In this document: piece after piece, positions 36,685-45,970 of the stretch
Numbering within the stretch: position 1 is the stretch's first letter
How the letters are laid out: every line of letters starts with the position of its first letter
Assembly: GCA_030434875.1 (NCBI GenBank)
Contig: JAUISW010000001.1
Span: 2,491,501-2,555,500 of the forward strand
DNA length: 64,000 nucleotides
Direction: 5' to 3'
From: Lachnospiraceae bacterium C1.1
GTDB taxonomy: Bacteria; Bacillota; Clostridia; Lachnospirales; Lachnospiraceae
Made by a program: the position numbers and the translations under genes
The notes under the pieces: model-generated
The model's input: the letters and a program-made list of their open reading frames with translations, nothing else
Databases searched by the model: none
What the model was told of the DNA's origin: nothing

Positions 36685-37487
36685 CAGCCAGCTCCTCCTT
36701 CTCCGCCGCCATCTTCAGTACTGAATCCGGCAGCAACCTTAGGTGACAGGTAGGACTTGAGTTTTTCCTCGATTACTCGTGGGTTTTCTCCTGCCTGTAT
36801 AGAAAGAAGTCCTTCTACCTGTATTCCCTTTACCATCATTTCCTCGGCGTCTTTAGCGCCAAGTTTATTTGCAACAGGCGTACATATCCAGTTTGAAAGG
36901 AGCGAGCCATAGAATGTTGTAAGAAGGGCAACCGCCATGGCCGGTCCGATCGCTGCCGAGTCCGAAAGGTTTTTCAGCATGTTAACCAATCCGATAAGTG
37001 TACCGATCATTCCCCATGCAGGACCCATGGCTCCAAGGCTTTCCCAGAAGGTTTTTCCTGCCTTATGCCTTCCTGCTATGGCATCCATTTCAGTCTCCAT
37101 GATCGCTCTTACAAGCTCAGGATCTGTACCGTCTACTACCAGCATTATTCCTTTTTTAAGGAACTTGTCTTCTATATTTCCGGCTGCTTCTTCCAGTGAA
37201 AGAAGTCCTTCTTTTCTGGCAACATTTGCAAGATTCATTATCTGAGTGATAGTCTCCGGCATATTTGTAGCTGAGGGCTTTAATATCAATGGAAATGTTG
37301 TAACACCGGCTACGAATGTTTCCATTGTGTTCATGGCAAGTGTAGCTCCGAATGCTCCCCCGAATGTGATGAATACTGAAGGCATATCAATGAAACTCGC
37401 CATGGCTCCGAAATCCGTTCCACCCGTTATACCGAATATCATAAGTCCAAGACATGCCAGAAGTCCAATTATCGACGCTATATCCAT
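36684..37487 (-). CDS. motA: flagellar stator protein MotA
   Basis: 267 residues with four membrane spans: SIIGLLACLGLMIFGI, FITFGGAFGATLAM, ALGAMGPAWGMIGTLIGLVNML-like block (MGPAWGMIGTLIGLVNMLKN) and PAMAVALLTTFYGSLLSNWI. It makes the ion channel with MotB and pushes on FliG. It follows flbD by about 64 bases. Confidence 0.97.
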   Translation of the reverse strand: MDIASIIGLLACLGLMIFGITGGTDFGAMASFIDMPSVFITFGGAFGATLAMNTMETFVAGVTTFPLILKPSATNMPETITQIMNLANVARKEGLLSLEEAAGNIEDKFLKKGIMLVVDGTDPELVRAIMETEMDAIAGRHKAGKTFWESLGAMGPAWGMIGTLIGLVNMLKNLSDSAAIGPAMAVALLTTFYGSLLSNWICTPVANKLGAKDAEEMMVKGIQVEGLLSIQAGENPRVIEEKLKSYLSPKVAAGFSTEDGGGEGGAG

Positions 37488-37551
37488 ATACGTCCCCCTC
37501 TTAAGTATCAGCCTGCTTTACTGTCCGGTCTGTAACCATCTCACCCTAAGG

Positions 37552-37719
37552 TTACCGATCGTTCCTGATCTTACAGTCAATTTCCTCACAAGTTTCTTTT
37601 ACTATCAGTTTCTGCCCCGTATTAAAGGTAATGACAGTATCAGGGGTTTCCTCCATAGTGAGAAACATCAACTCATTTACCCAAATTTTTGATTCGTCTA
37701 ATCTTGTTAACTCTATCAT
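37552..37719 (-). CDS. flbD: flagellar protein FlbD
   Basis: 55 residues: MIELTRLDESKIWVNELMFL, then METPDTVITF-like EETPDTVITFNTGQKLIVKE. These are the hallmark blocks of the short FlbD family, found between flgE and motA in many flagellated bacteria. No Shine-Dalgarno site is present. A TATAAT box ends 9 bases before the ATG, so a transcript from it would be leaderless or nearly so. Starts a transcription unit after the flgE terminator. Confidence 0.9.
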   Translation of the reverse strand: MIELTRLDESKIWVNELMFLTMEETPDTVITFNTGQKLIVKETCEEIDCKIRNDR

Positions 37720-37728
37720 AATGATGAA

Positions 37729-37734
37729 ATTATA
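37729..37734 (-). promoter_or_regulatory. TATAAT -10 box directly before flbD
   Basis: Minus-strand TATAAT, 9 bases before the flbD ATG. No good -35 at 16-18 bases (ATCATA at 17). If used, the start point would fall 1-3 bases before ATG. Confidence 0.45.
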
Positions 37735-37905
37735 TCATAAATTAATCCCTTTATGATGCGTGTGTCGAAAAAAGTGCATCCAAAAAGGTATTTTTTTTGG
37801 TAATGTTTCACAAGTCATGCAAGATTGATTGGAAATTGTATTGGAAGCCCCCTATTTTTTGAAATTATATAGATAATTTCCGTTTTCATGATATATCTGA
37901 TTTTA

Positions 37906-37932
37906 TTATCGGTATACAAAGTTTTTTTCTTA
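37906..37932 (-). promoter_or_regulatory. candidate SigD (sigma-28) promoter upstream of flbD-motAB
   Basis: Minus-strand TAAG (37929-37932), 15-base spacer, ACCGATAA (37906-37913); consensus is TAAA-N15-GCCGATAA, so 10 of 12 positions match. It lies in the 309-base gap 37720-38028, after the flgE terminator, and would give flbD a leader of about 180 bases. The rest of the gap is AT-rich with no gene. Confidence 0.6.
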
Positions 37933-37977
37933 ACTGATAGATAATAAAAAACGCTCTTGCATTTAAAAAAATGAAAT

Positions 37978-38015
37978 GCCCCGTGGCAGAGGCACTGGCC
38001 TGTCTGCCGCGGGGC
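37978..38015 (-). terminator. intrinsic terminator after flgE
   Basis: Minus-strand GCCCCGCGGCAGA pairs with TCTGCCACGGGGC (13 bp, one mismatch), followed by ATTTCATTTTTTT. It should split the fla cluster into flgB-flgE and flbD-onward units, with partial read-through possible. Confidence 0.92.
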
Positions 38016-38028
38016 CTAAAGAGAGAAA

Positions 38029-39345
38029 TTATCTCTTAAGATTCGTAAGTTCTTCGAGAAGTGTATCGGAAACTGTGATGATACGGCTGTTTGCCTGGAA
38101 TCCTCTCTGAGTTGTGATCATGGTCGTAAATTCCTTTGCCAGATCTACGTTTGACATTTCCAGCTGACCGGTTGTCATAGATCCTGAACCGGAGGCTGTG
38201 ATATCGTTTATTGTAGCATCACCTGAGTTAAGAGATGCTGCATAGAGGTTAGCACCTTCCTTGGAAAGACCGGAAGCATTTGCGAAAGTCGCTGTCGGGA
38301 TCTGTCCTAAAAGAGCTGTCTGACCATTGTCATAAGTTCCGTAGATAGTTCCGTCTGTTCCGATGGAGATACCTGTCATTGATCCAACTGCCCAACCACA
38401 GCCAGTGGTATCTGTAGAAGATGTACCACGGCTCATCGAAACAGTTGAATTACCATTGTTTGCGTAGTTAAGGAGTGTACTTATATCTACTGTTATAGAA
38501 GCATCTGATCCCTTAAGACCGCTGGCCGTTAAGGTAAATGATGTAGCCGATGTAGATGAGAGTGCACCTGTTGTATTATCAAATACAATCGTTGCAGTAC
38601 CTGTATTTGTTCCGCCTGTAGAAGTTCCGTCAGAATCTACTACATCAGAAACAGTGAGAGCGTACTCAGTATCTGAAGTCTGAGTTATCGTAAATTTTGC
38701 TGTATATTTATATCCAAGGTTATCATAAAACTGAAGAGTAACCATCTTGCCTGTTGTCGTATCAAAGGATTCATCCTCTGAATCAATGATTCCGCTCATA
38801 TATGCATATGTTGTTGCATCAGGCGCAGATGTCATATTATCAGAACTCATGATGGCAAGCGGTTCAAGTGCACTTGTGTCAACTACTACTGCTCCGGTAG
38901 TATCTGTTGTTGTTCCATAACCCATTACCGCATAACCGTTTGATGTCATACAGAGTGTACCCGCTTCATCGACGTTGAAGGCACCGGATCTGGTGTAGTA
39001 CTGTGTTCCGCCGCCGTCTGGAGAAACTACGAAAAAGCTGTCACCTGTGATATAAATATCAAAAGGATTTCCGGTTGACTCTGCAGAACCCGCTGTATCA
39101 ATAGTTGTATTGATAGAAGCTGTAGTTGAACCAAGACCTATCTGTCTCGGGTTCTGTCCTGCTCTTCCTGTATCTGAATTTGCTCCTGTTGCAGCCTGTG
39201 TTGTCTGATAGAGCATATCCTGGAAATTCATTGAACTTGATTTAAATGCTACTGTATTTACATTGGCGATATTATTACCTATAACGTCCATTCTTGTCTG
39301 ATGTGTCTTCAGGCCTGCTACACCTGAAAAAAGTGATCTCATCAT
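38029..39345 (-). CDS. flgE: flagellar hook protein FlgE
   Basis: 438 residues. N-terminal rod/hook signature MMRSLFSGVAGLKTHQTRMD, then VIGNNIANVNTVAFKSS; C-terminal MSNVDLAKEFTTMITTQRGFQANSRIITVSD. The middle is Ser/Thr-rich (surface-exposed D domains). Hook subunit exported by the type III system; FlgD caps it. Ends 14 bases before a strong terminator. Confidence 0.96.
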   Translation of the reverse strand: MMRSLFSGVAGLKTHQTRMDVIGNNIANVNTVAFKSSSMNFQDMLYQTTQAATGANSDTGRAGQNPRQIGLGSTTASINTTIDTAGSAESTGNPFDIYITGDSFFVVSPDGGGTQYYTRSGAFNVDEAGTLCMTSNGYAVMGYGTTTDTTGAVVVDTSALEPLAIMSSDNMTSAPDATTYAYMSGIIDSEDESFDTTTGKMVTLQFYDNLGYKYTAKFTITQTSDTEYALTVSDVVDSDGTSTGGTNTGTATIVFDNTTGALSSTSATSFTLTASGLKGSDASITVDISTLLNYANNGNSTVSMSRGTSSTDTTGCGWAVGSMTGISIGTDGTIYGTYDNGQTALLGQIPTATFANASGLSKEGANLYAASLNSGDATINDITASGSGSMTTGQLEMSNVDLAKEFTTMITTQRGFQANSRIITVSDTLLEELTNLKR

Positions 39346-39364
39346 AAGGCATTGCCCTCCGTGT

Positions 39365-39775
39365 TTATGCTATAACTGCGCCGTCAATATTTGAGAAAAC
39401 GCCGTCCTTACTTGTGTCTGTCGAATCCATTGCCGTTACTACTGTCTGGCTTCGGGTATTTACTATAAAGGCAAGTGTGTCAACCATTACGAGGGAATCA
39501 TTTATTCCTTTTGCACTGGCTTTATTCACGCCTTCAGTCAGTCTTTCCAGCTGTTCTGCACTCATTTCGATATTTCTCGAGGATAAGCGCTCTGTTGCAT
39601 GCTTTGAAAAGTTAAGCCCCGATGCTGCTTCAAGGACTGAACGTTTATCGGATAAAATTTCCGCAAAGCTCTTCTGCTCTTCTGCTTTTTCAGAAGTCTG
39701 AGCTGTGCCGCTGAATTTTAAATATCGATCGGCTATTTCATTAATTGATAAATAATTTCCGTTTGATATCTTCAT
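39365..39775 (-). CDS. flagellar operon protein of the TIGR02530 type
   Basis: 136 residues, mostly helical: FAEILSDKRSVLEAASGLNFSKHATERLSSR and a C-terminal MVDTLAFIVNTRSQTVVTAMD. This pattern (FSKHA..RL..R, then VVTAM) matches the small protein usually found between flgD and flgE in Firmicutes. Precise function unknown. Confidence 0.85.
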   Translation of the reverse strand: MKISNGNYLSINEIADRYLKFSGTAQTSEKAEEQKSFAEILSDKRSVLEAASGLNFSKHATERLSSRNIEMSAEQLERLTEGVNKASAKGINDSLVMVDTLAFIVNTRSQTVVTAMDSTDTSKDGVFSNIDGAVIA

Positions 39776-39818
39776 GTCCGGTAAACCTCCGTGTTTACTG
39801 TCCCTGGCGTCCTGTCAT

Positions 39819-40538
39819 TTATGCCGTTGTCGTTGACGTTGTTGAATCTTTCAACTCAATTGACGGGTTATCCGCATCCGTTGCTCCGTCAATATATACT
39901 CCGTACTGTCCAAGAAGGTTAATATATTTAACCATACCCTTAAGATTAGTCTCTGAAAGGAATCCCTGCTGATATTTTGTCATCGAACTATAGGATGTCC
40001 AGAGTGCCTGTACGGAATTCTGATAATCTGCTGCATTTGCAGCAGTTATCTCACTCGTATCAGGAAGCAGTGCATAAAGTGCATTCCAGGTATCTGCAAG
40101 TGTTTGTGCCTCTGTATAATCCGTGCTGTAGGTCTTTACTACATCATCAAGATCATAAAGGGTTCCGTCTATACTGATCTTTACATTTGATCCGCTCTGG
40201 TAAACATATTCAACTTCACCTGTTACTTCTGTAGTTACACCTGTTGTCTCATTTGTGCTGTTGACCGTTACCGTATTTCCCACGAGCTGTGTTGCTCTCG
40301 AAAGTTCTGTTGTGGTAGCCATGTTCTGCATCTGCTCAAGCTCTGAGAAAGTTGCAAGCTGAGAAACATATTCTGTATTATCCATAGGCTCCAACGGATC
40401 CTGGTACTGCAGCTGTGCTACAAGGAGCTGCAGAAAGGCCTGCTTATCAAGGCTGTCATTTGATTTTTTCTCAGTGCTCTCAGTTGTTGATGTCTGGTTT
40501 ACTACCTCACCGTTATTTATAATAGCTGATACACCCAT
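39819..40538 (-). CDS. flgD: flagellar hook cap protein FlgD
   Basis: 239 residues. The signature DKQAFLQLLVAQLQYQDPLEPMDN and then TEYVSQLATFSELEQMQNM is diagnostic. The C-terminal part is longer than in many FlgD (ends in a Thr-rich tail). It scaffolds hook assembly. It follows fliK by 20 bases. Confidence 0.96.
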   Translation of the reverse strand: MGVSAIINNGEVVNQTSTTESTEKKSNDSLDKQAFLQLLVAQLQYQDPLEPMDNTEYVSQLATFSELEQMQNMATTTELSRATQLVGNTVTVNSTNETTGVTTEVTGEVEYVYQSGSNVKISIDGTLYDLDDVVKTYSTDYTEAQTLADTWNALYALLPDTSEITAANAADYQNSVQALWTSYSSMTKYQQGFLSETNLKGMVKYINLLGQYGVYIDGATDADNPSIELKDSTTSTTTA

Positions 40539-40557
40539 TTTTATCTCCTATGCTTTA

Positions 40558-42201
40558 TTAAGCCGTATAATCAATGCTGTTGCCGTTATCGATCATTATG
40601 CGTCTCGCAAGTTCCTCTTCCTCGGACATCACTTCTTCTGCTTCACCGGGATCTGCCGTAAGATTGATCCTTCTAAGTCTTGCCGATCTTGCCGCTCCCT
40701 CGCTGTCATCATTGAAATTTCCTGAACGACTTCCCCCATTGTTCATAAAGTTCTGCTCGAACGCATGACTTGCGATAGTAACTTCAACTTCCTCAATCCT
40801 TATTCCCTTATTTATAAGAGTTTCTTTGAGGTCTGTTATCTGGGATTCGAGCACCTCTTTTACCTGGGCTGTCTCTGCTACGAACTGAGCTGTTACTGTT
40901 CCTGCCTTTGTCTCTATATGAAGTCCTACCTTACCGAGACTTGCTGGATTAAGCTGCAGTTCCATTGAAGCATTTTCCCTGTCTACCGAAATATTAATTT
41001 CTTCTTTTATCTGATTTAAGATGTTTTCAACACGCTCAGCTGTGCTCATCTGATATGCTGTTTCAGAAACCTGACCTGCATTTGTGCCGTCTACTGCTTC
41101 TCTGACCGCATTAGTTAGATTATCCTGGAAAAGAAGGTTTATCTGCTGTCCCTTGGGCTGTGCTTCGTTCTGACCGAAATTCTGCTTTCCCTGCTGTCCT
41201 TCTGTTCCTTTATTCTTAACCGTCTCCTCTACCGGTTTCTGAATTCCGGTATCGGATTTTTCAAGCGTGCTGTTTTCGGATTTATCTCCACCGGCAGTCG
41301 GCTGTCTGTCCGCTCTGTCCGGTTCTATGGAGATACTGACGGTTTCCGTTTTGGTCCCTGCCGTCTTATCTGTTTCATCCGAAGCTCTTTCTGTCATATC
41401 GCTTATTTTTACCTGATACTTCGCTTTGATGTCATTCTCTTCAGTCTCTTCATATCCTTCCTTACCTTCAACCTCCATTTCCTCCGGTGAAGTTACCGTA
41501 ACTTTGATCTCTTCAGGCTTTAAATAATCCTCAAATTTTCTGCCCTCATTCAAATCCGGTAAAGTATCCTCTTCCGGTATTTCCATTATTTCAAGCTCTC
41601 CGCTTTCCTGCATGTCCTTAAAGGTCTCAACCGATACATCGAGTTCCTCTATCAGATCTGCTGTAACCTTTACTATTCCGCTTGTGATATTCATCACATT
41701 GGAAGACAGATTTTCATCTGTAAGTATTGCCGAAATATCCGAACCTGTAACTTCTGCAACTAAAGCGGTAATATTGCCGGTATCCAAGAGGTCCATAGAA
41801 GTAAGACCCAGATTAGCCATTGCTGTCTCAAGCTCTTCATCTGTTATTCCAAGCTCCTCTTTTATGATGTCCTTGACTTCTTCTACAGCCTTGTCTACTG
41901 CATCGCCGATTCTTTCGCTTCCTTTGCTGCTTTCAGATGTTTTTATCTGCTGTTTTTCTGAAATTTCGCCTGTCTTTTCGTCTTTAACAGCATTTTTAGC
42001 ATCTGACAATTTTTCATTGAATTTCTGCTCCTGTCCGTCTTTGCCTGTCGTCATCTTCATTTCGCTCTTATTATTGTCTGATGATGCCTTAGTAAGTACT
42101 GAGCCGAATGATGAGTCATTTTTTACAGCTTTCGACGGATTTGCTGCCGATATCATTGATGTATTTCCCATCAATGCCGAGCCTATTCTGTCAACTGCCA
42201 T
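40558..42201 (-). CDS. fliK: flagellar hook-length control protein FliK
   Basis: 547 residues. The first 370 are low-complexity and charged, as is usual for the ruler region. The C-terminal Flg_hook domain is clear: NASMELQLNPASLGKVGLHI, then VTAQFVAETAQVKEVLESQI and LIEEVEV-like end (GIRIEEVEVTI). It measures hook length and signals FlhB. It follows ylxF after a terminator (42260-42292). Confidence 0.9.
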   Translation of the reverse strand: MAVDRIGSALMGNTSMISAANPSKAVKNDSSFGSVLTKASSDNNKSEMKMTTGKDGQEQKFNEKLSDAKNAVKDEKTGEISEKQQIKTSESSKGSERIGDAVDKAVEEVKDIIKEELGITDEELETAMANLGLTSMDLLDTGNITALVAEVTGSDISAILTDENLSSNVMNITSGIVKVTADLIEELDVSVETFKDMQESGELEIMEIPEEDTLPDLNEGRKFEDYLKPEEIKVTVTSPEEMEVEGKEGYEETEENDIKAKYQVKISDMTERASDETDKTAGTKTETVSISIEPDRADRQPTAGGDKSENSTLEKSDTGIQKPVEETVKNKGTEGQQGKQNFGQNEAQPKGQQINLLFQDNLTNAVREAVDGTNAGQVSETAYQMSTAERVENILNQIKEEINISVDRENASMELQLNPASLGKVGLHIETKAGTVTAQFVAETAQVKEVLESQITDLKETLINKGIRIEEVEVTIASHAFEQNFMNNGGSRSGNFNDDSEGAARSARLRRINLTADPGEAEEVMSEEEELARRIMIDNGNSIDYTA

Positions 42202-42259
42202 TCGTAATTATCAGCCTCCTTTCCGTTCCTGCAACTTTTGTTACTTTTGTATCGACAAA

Positions 42260-42292
42260 AAAACCCCCAGTCATAATAGAGCCGGAGGTTTT
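42260..42292 (-). terminator. intrinsic terminator between ylxF and fliK
   Basis: Minus-strand AAAACCTCC ... GGGGGTTTT forms a 9-bp stem (one G-U), followed by TTTTTTTGTC. An internal terminator within a long flagellar cluster implies attenuation or a further promoter before fliK. Confidence 0.78.
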
Positions 42293-42320
42293 TATTGTTC
42301 TTTTTTGTATACATTGAATA

Positions 42321-43289
42321 CTATTTATTATCACTTACACTGCTGTCTTCCTTACTGTTTTCCTTGTTCTCTTCACTGCTTTCACTGGATGCTTCAGAAG
42401 CCTTGCTGTCGGCAGTTGTATTGGTCGTGGTAGTTGTCGAGCTGCTTCCGGAGCTTCCGGGCTCCATGATCTTTGTTACCTGTGCAGCCGTCTCGGGATC
42501 CATCTGGGCGAGGATATTTCCCCTGTCATCAGTTGACATTGCCCCTAATATCTTTGCCACCAGTTGAAGCCTGTTTGTCATTGTATTAAAGATCTCCGCA
42601 GCATCCTTAGGCTTCATTGCGGAATAAGCCTCAGCATACTCTTCTATCTCCTTATCCGTCTGCTCCTGCTGTACTACCTGTTTATAAAGGATTTCTGCAT
42701 TTGTCGGATCGATCGCTTCATAATATTTCTGATACTCGGAAATGTCTAATGCACTGTCTCCGAATACCACTTCATTATAAAATTCATCCTTGATCTTCTC
42801 AAATTCGACCTGATTACTTTCATAGGTTTTTAACCTTGCAACCTCTGCCTGCAGATCTGCTATCGTCTGATCCGTATCATTAGCAGCAGCCTGAGCATCT
42901 GCAAGCTGGTTTTCCAACTCCTTGATCCTTTTTATTGCATCATCGAGATTATCATAGCCTGCGTAGGTATCATTTTCACTGACGCCATTACCGCTCGCCG
43001 TAAGTGAATGTCCCGGAAGTATCTTGCTAACATAAGGAACATCCTTAAGAACCGGTTCTAATACTCCGGATCCAAATCCACCTACATCAAGCTTAATGAG
43101 CAGCACAAGTATAGCAAGCCAAACGATAACGATAAATACAGTTACAAGTATTACCGATAAAGTACCGCCTTCATCTTCATCATCATCGTTTTCAGCTGCT
43201 TCCGCCTCACCCTTGGTCTTGTCTTTCTTAGGCTTTTTCTTCTTGTCTTCTACTTCCTTTTCATCTAATTCCTGATCTTCTTTTGCCAT
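42321..43289 (-). CDS. ylxF: MotE/YlxF-type flagellar protein
   Basis: 322 residues from the ATG at 43289 with AAGGG upstream. Highly charged head (1-40), one membrane span (TLSVILVTVFIVIVWLAILV), a coiled coil (ELENQLADAQAAANDTD), and a C-terminal MgtE-N-like helical domain (YSAMKPKDAAEIFNTMTN, then LGAMSTDDRGNILAQMDPE). It sits between fliJ and fliK exactly as ylxF does in B. subtilis. Export chaperone or stator link is suggested for the family; role here unproven. Confidence 0.85.
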   Translation of the reverse strand: MAKEDQELDEKEVEDKKKKPKKDKTKGEAEAAENDDDEDEGGTLSVILVTVFIVIVWLAILVLLIKLDVGGFGSGVLEPVLKDVPYVSKILPGHSLTASGNGVSENDTYAGYDNLDDAIKRIKELENQLADAQAAANDTDQTIADLQAEVARLKTYESNQVEFEKIKDEFYNEVVFGDSALDISEYQKYYEAIDPTNAEILYKQVVQQEQTDKEIEEYAEAYSAMKPKDAAEIFNTMTNRLQLVAKILGAMSTDDRGNILAQMDPETAAQVTKIMEPGSSGSSSTTTTTNTTADSKASEASSESSEENKENSKEDSSVSDNK

Positions 43290-43294
43290 ATTTT

Positions 43295-43759
43295 TCACCC
43301 TTCATGTTCGGACTCTTTCCTCTTGTTGCCATAATTATAGCTAGTGAGCTCGTCAATGACCTTTCCTTCAGCTGCGTTCTCCTCCTGAACAAATCTTCTG
43401 AAGGCATTCTCTCTTAGCTTCTCCTGCGCCTTTCTCTCCTTCATTACTTTTTCAAGCTCCTTCCGGCGCTTCTCAAGTTTCTCTTCTTCCTTTATAACAT
43501 TTTTATGCTGTTTTTCTATTAAAATATCCATGGTCTTTACGCCCTGAACATTTGCAAGAATATCCCTGACGTTTAAGTTATTTCCACGGAGTCTTCTTCC
43601 TTCCTCCTCATACCTCTGCTTTTCATCCTTAAGCTCTTCTTCCTTTTTTTCTTCTTCTGTAAGAGCCCGCCTCTGATTGGCATAAGCCATCTTTGATTGG
43701 TCTTCCATTTTCTGCTTTAGCTCCAGGATATTCTGCATACGATATTTGAATTTAGCCAA
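43295..43759 (-). CDS. fliJ: flagellar export protein FliJ
   Basis: 154 residues, almost entirely a charged coiled coil: FKYRMQNILELKQKMEDQSK and KRRKELEKVMKERKAQEKLR. FliJ is the central stalk of the FliI ATPase ring. Identity rests on fold type, length and its place after fliI. Confidence 0.9.
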   Translation of the reverse strand: MAKFKYRMQNILELKQKMEDQSKMAYANQRRALTEEEKKEEELKDEKQRYEEEGRRLRGNNLNVRDILANVQGVKTMDILIEKQHKNVIKEEEKLEKRRKELEKVMKERKAQEKLRENAFRRFVQEENAAEGKVIDELTSYNYGNKRKESEHEG

Positions 43760-43767
43760 ATCTTTTC

Positions 43768-45090
43768 TTATTCTCCTTCAAATACAGCTTCTAAAAGTTT
43801 AAGTACTTCATCAAGACTGAACTTCTCATCAACTGCCTGTTCCAGAAATTCATTGACCGCATCGATCTTTTCAATAGAATAATCTATGCTCTTTGATGAC
43901 CCCCTCTGGTATGCACCTATATTTATAAGATCCTCAGACTCCTGATAAGTTGCAAGTACCGTCTTCATTTTTGAGGCCAGTGTCTTATGCTTCTTTGATG
44001 CTATCTGCGACATGCATCTCGAAATGCTCTGCAGAACATCTATCGCAGGATAATGATTCTGATGGGCAAGCTTTCTTGAAAGCATTACGTGACCGTCAAG
44101 AATCGATCTCGCTGTATCCGTTATCGGCTCATTGAAATCATCACCATCTACAAGAACCGTATAAAGTCCTGTTATCGATCCTTTCTCACCGTTTCCTGCT
44201 CTTTCAAGAAGTTTCGGCATCTCTGCATATACTGAAGGCGGATAACCTCTTGTAACAGGCGGTTCACCTGATGCAAGCCCTATTTCTCTTTGTGCCATTG
44301 AAAAACGTGTAAGTGAGTCCATCATCAAAAGGACATCTTTTCCCTGATTCCTGAAATATTCAGCTACGGCTGTTGCTGTCTTAGCCGCCTTATTTCTTAA
44401 GAGTGCCGGTCTGTCAGATGTTGCTACGACTACTACAGAACGCTTCATACCCTCAGGTCCTAAGTCTCTTTCTATAAATTCTCTTACTTCTCTTCCTCGC
44501 TCTCCGATAAGAGCTATAACATTTATATCTGCCTTTGTATTTCTGGCAAACATACCCATAAGGGTACTTTTTCCAACACCGGAACCAGCAAATATTCCGA
44601 TTCGCTGACCCTTGCCTATTGTCATGAGTCCATCTACAGCCTTAACTCCGAGCGGAAGTATATCGTGGATTATAACCCTGTCCATCGGATCCGGCGGTGC
44701 AGCTTCCACAGGATATTCCTCACCGCCTAGGAGCTCATAACCATCTGTCGGTCTTCCCAGTCCATCAAGTGTATGACCCAGAAGTTCTTCCCCGACTGTT
44801 ACGCTCAAAGGATGTCCAAGATTTTCCACGGTACATCCCGCACCAATTCCCTCTGTAACCTCATAGGGCATTAAAAGCGTCTTTGAATCCTTAAATCCTA
44901 TTACCTCCGCAAGTATTGGAGGCTTTGTATCATCATCCGGCATTATCCTGCAAAGATCTGCAAGCTTGGCATCAGGTCCGAGTGACTCTATGGTCAGTCC
45001 CACAACATTTACAACCTTACCAAGCTTCTTATAAAAAGTCATTTCCCGAAGTTTGATATATTTTGAAAAATCAACTGCTGTGTTTTCCAT
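43768..45090 (-). CDS. fliI: flagellar type III export ATPase FliI
   Basis: 440 residues. Walker A at 168-176 (AGSGVGKST), GLGRPTDG, VIALIGERGREVREFIERD, Walker B LLMMDSLTRFSMAQREIGL and GEPPVTRGYPPSVYAEMPKL; all signature blocks of FliI. It powers delivery of export substrates. Flanked by fliH and fliJ. Confidence 0.97.
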   Translation of the reverse strand: MENTAVDFSKYIKLREMTFYKKLGKVVNVVGLTIESLGPDAKLADLCRIMPDDDTKPPILAEVIGFKDSKTLLMPYEVTEGIGAGCTVENLGHPLSVTVGEELLGHTLDGLGRPTDGYELLGGEEYPVEAAPPDPMDRVIIHDILPLGVKAVDGLMTIGKGQRIGIFAGSGVGKSTLMGMFARNTKADINVIALIGERGREVREFIERDLGPEGMKRSVVVVATSDRPALLRNKAAKTATAVAEYFRNQGKDVLLMMDSLTRFSMAQREIGLASGEPPVTRGYPPSVYAEMPKLLERAGNGEKGSITGLYTVLVDGDDFNEPITDTARSILDGHVMLSRKLAHQNHYPAIDVLQSISRCMSQIASKKHKTLASKMKTVLATYQESEDLINIGAYQRGSSKSIDYSIEKIDAVNEFLEQAVDEKFSLDEVLKLLEAVFEGE

Positions 45091-45133
45091 AAAAAATCAC
45101 CCCTTGTTTCCCCTCTTACCGGTTAATCTCACT

Positions 45134-45970
45134 TCAGCTTTTCTTATAAGACAAAAGCTTCAGCTCCTTTTTTAGTCCTTCGAGCTGGGTCTCTAATGAG
45201 CAGTCAAATATTCCGGATCCTGTCTCTATCATACATTCATTTGCCTTTAGAGTGATATCCTCGACAATTTCTGCGGATTCCGCATTAGATACACCTGCCA
45301 GCAGCTGTTTTTTCTGCATTGAAACAAAGCCATAATCCTCTTTTGAAACGTGAATTATGAAGTTCGTGTTTCCTTCGACCTTCCTAACTGCATCCTGTAT
45401 AAGATGGAATATGACTTCTTTATTTGATCCGAACCTCACATGAAAAACATGTTCATAAATATCTGTAAGGGTATCTATGAACATAGGCTCGAGTTCTTCA
45501 ATTTTCTTTTGATATTCGTCCTCTAGCTTATCAGACAATATCTCATACTCGCTTTTAGCTTTCTCGCTTTCCACAAGTCCTTCTTCGCGGCCTCTTTCAA
45601 AACCTTCCTGATGACCGTTTTTCTCTGCTTCAGCTCTGATCGACTGCGCCTGTTCCTCAGCTTCCGCTATTATTCTCTCAGCCTCAGCCTTCGCCTCATT
45701 TATGATCTCATCAGCTTCAGCCTGGATATTTTCAGGAAGCTCCATAGTCTGTGGAACAGCTTCTTCGTCATACTGTTCCATATCATCAGTGAGAAGCTCG
45801 ACCCTCTCGGCATTTAACCCCTCGGAAAATCCGTCAGGGTCGACTTCCTCTCTTTCCATGGCCTTTATTATCTTATTGATTTTTTCCGCAACCTGACCAT
45901 TAGAATCTATCACCCTCTTCTCAGCGGGTTCATTTATAATGGTATACGCGCGTTTTATAAGATTAGACAA
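45134..45970 (-). CDS. fliH: flagellar export regulator FliH
   Basis: 278 residues. Central glutamate/alanine-rich coiled coil (EADEIINEAKAEAERIIAEA), basic-acidic stretch, and a C-terminal domain with FIIHVSKEDYGFV and GSGIFDCSLETQLEGLKKEL, typical of FliH/YscL. It anchors FliI to the export gate. It overlaps fliG by 8 bases. Confidence 0.9.
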   Translation of the reverse strand: MSNLIKRAYTIINEPAEKRVIDSNGQVAEKINKIIKAMEREEVDPDGFSEGLNAERVELLTDDMEQYDEEAVPQTMELPENIQAEADEIINEAKAEAERIIAEAEEQAQSIRAEAEKNGHQEGFERGREEGLVESEKAKSEYEILSDKLEDEYQKKIEELEPMFIDTLTDIYEHVFHVRFGSNKEVIFHLIQDAVRKVEGNTNFIIHVSKEDYGFVSMQKKQLLAGVSNAESAEIVEDITLKANECMIETGSGIFDCSLETQLEGLKKELKLLSYKKS

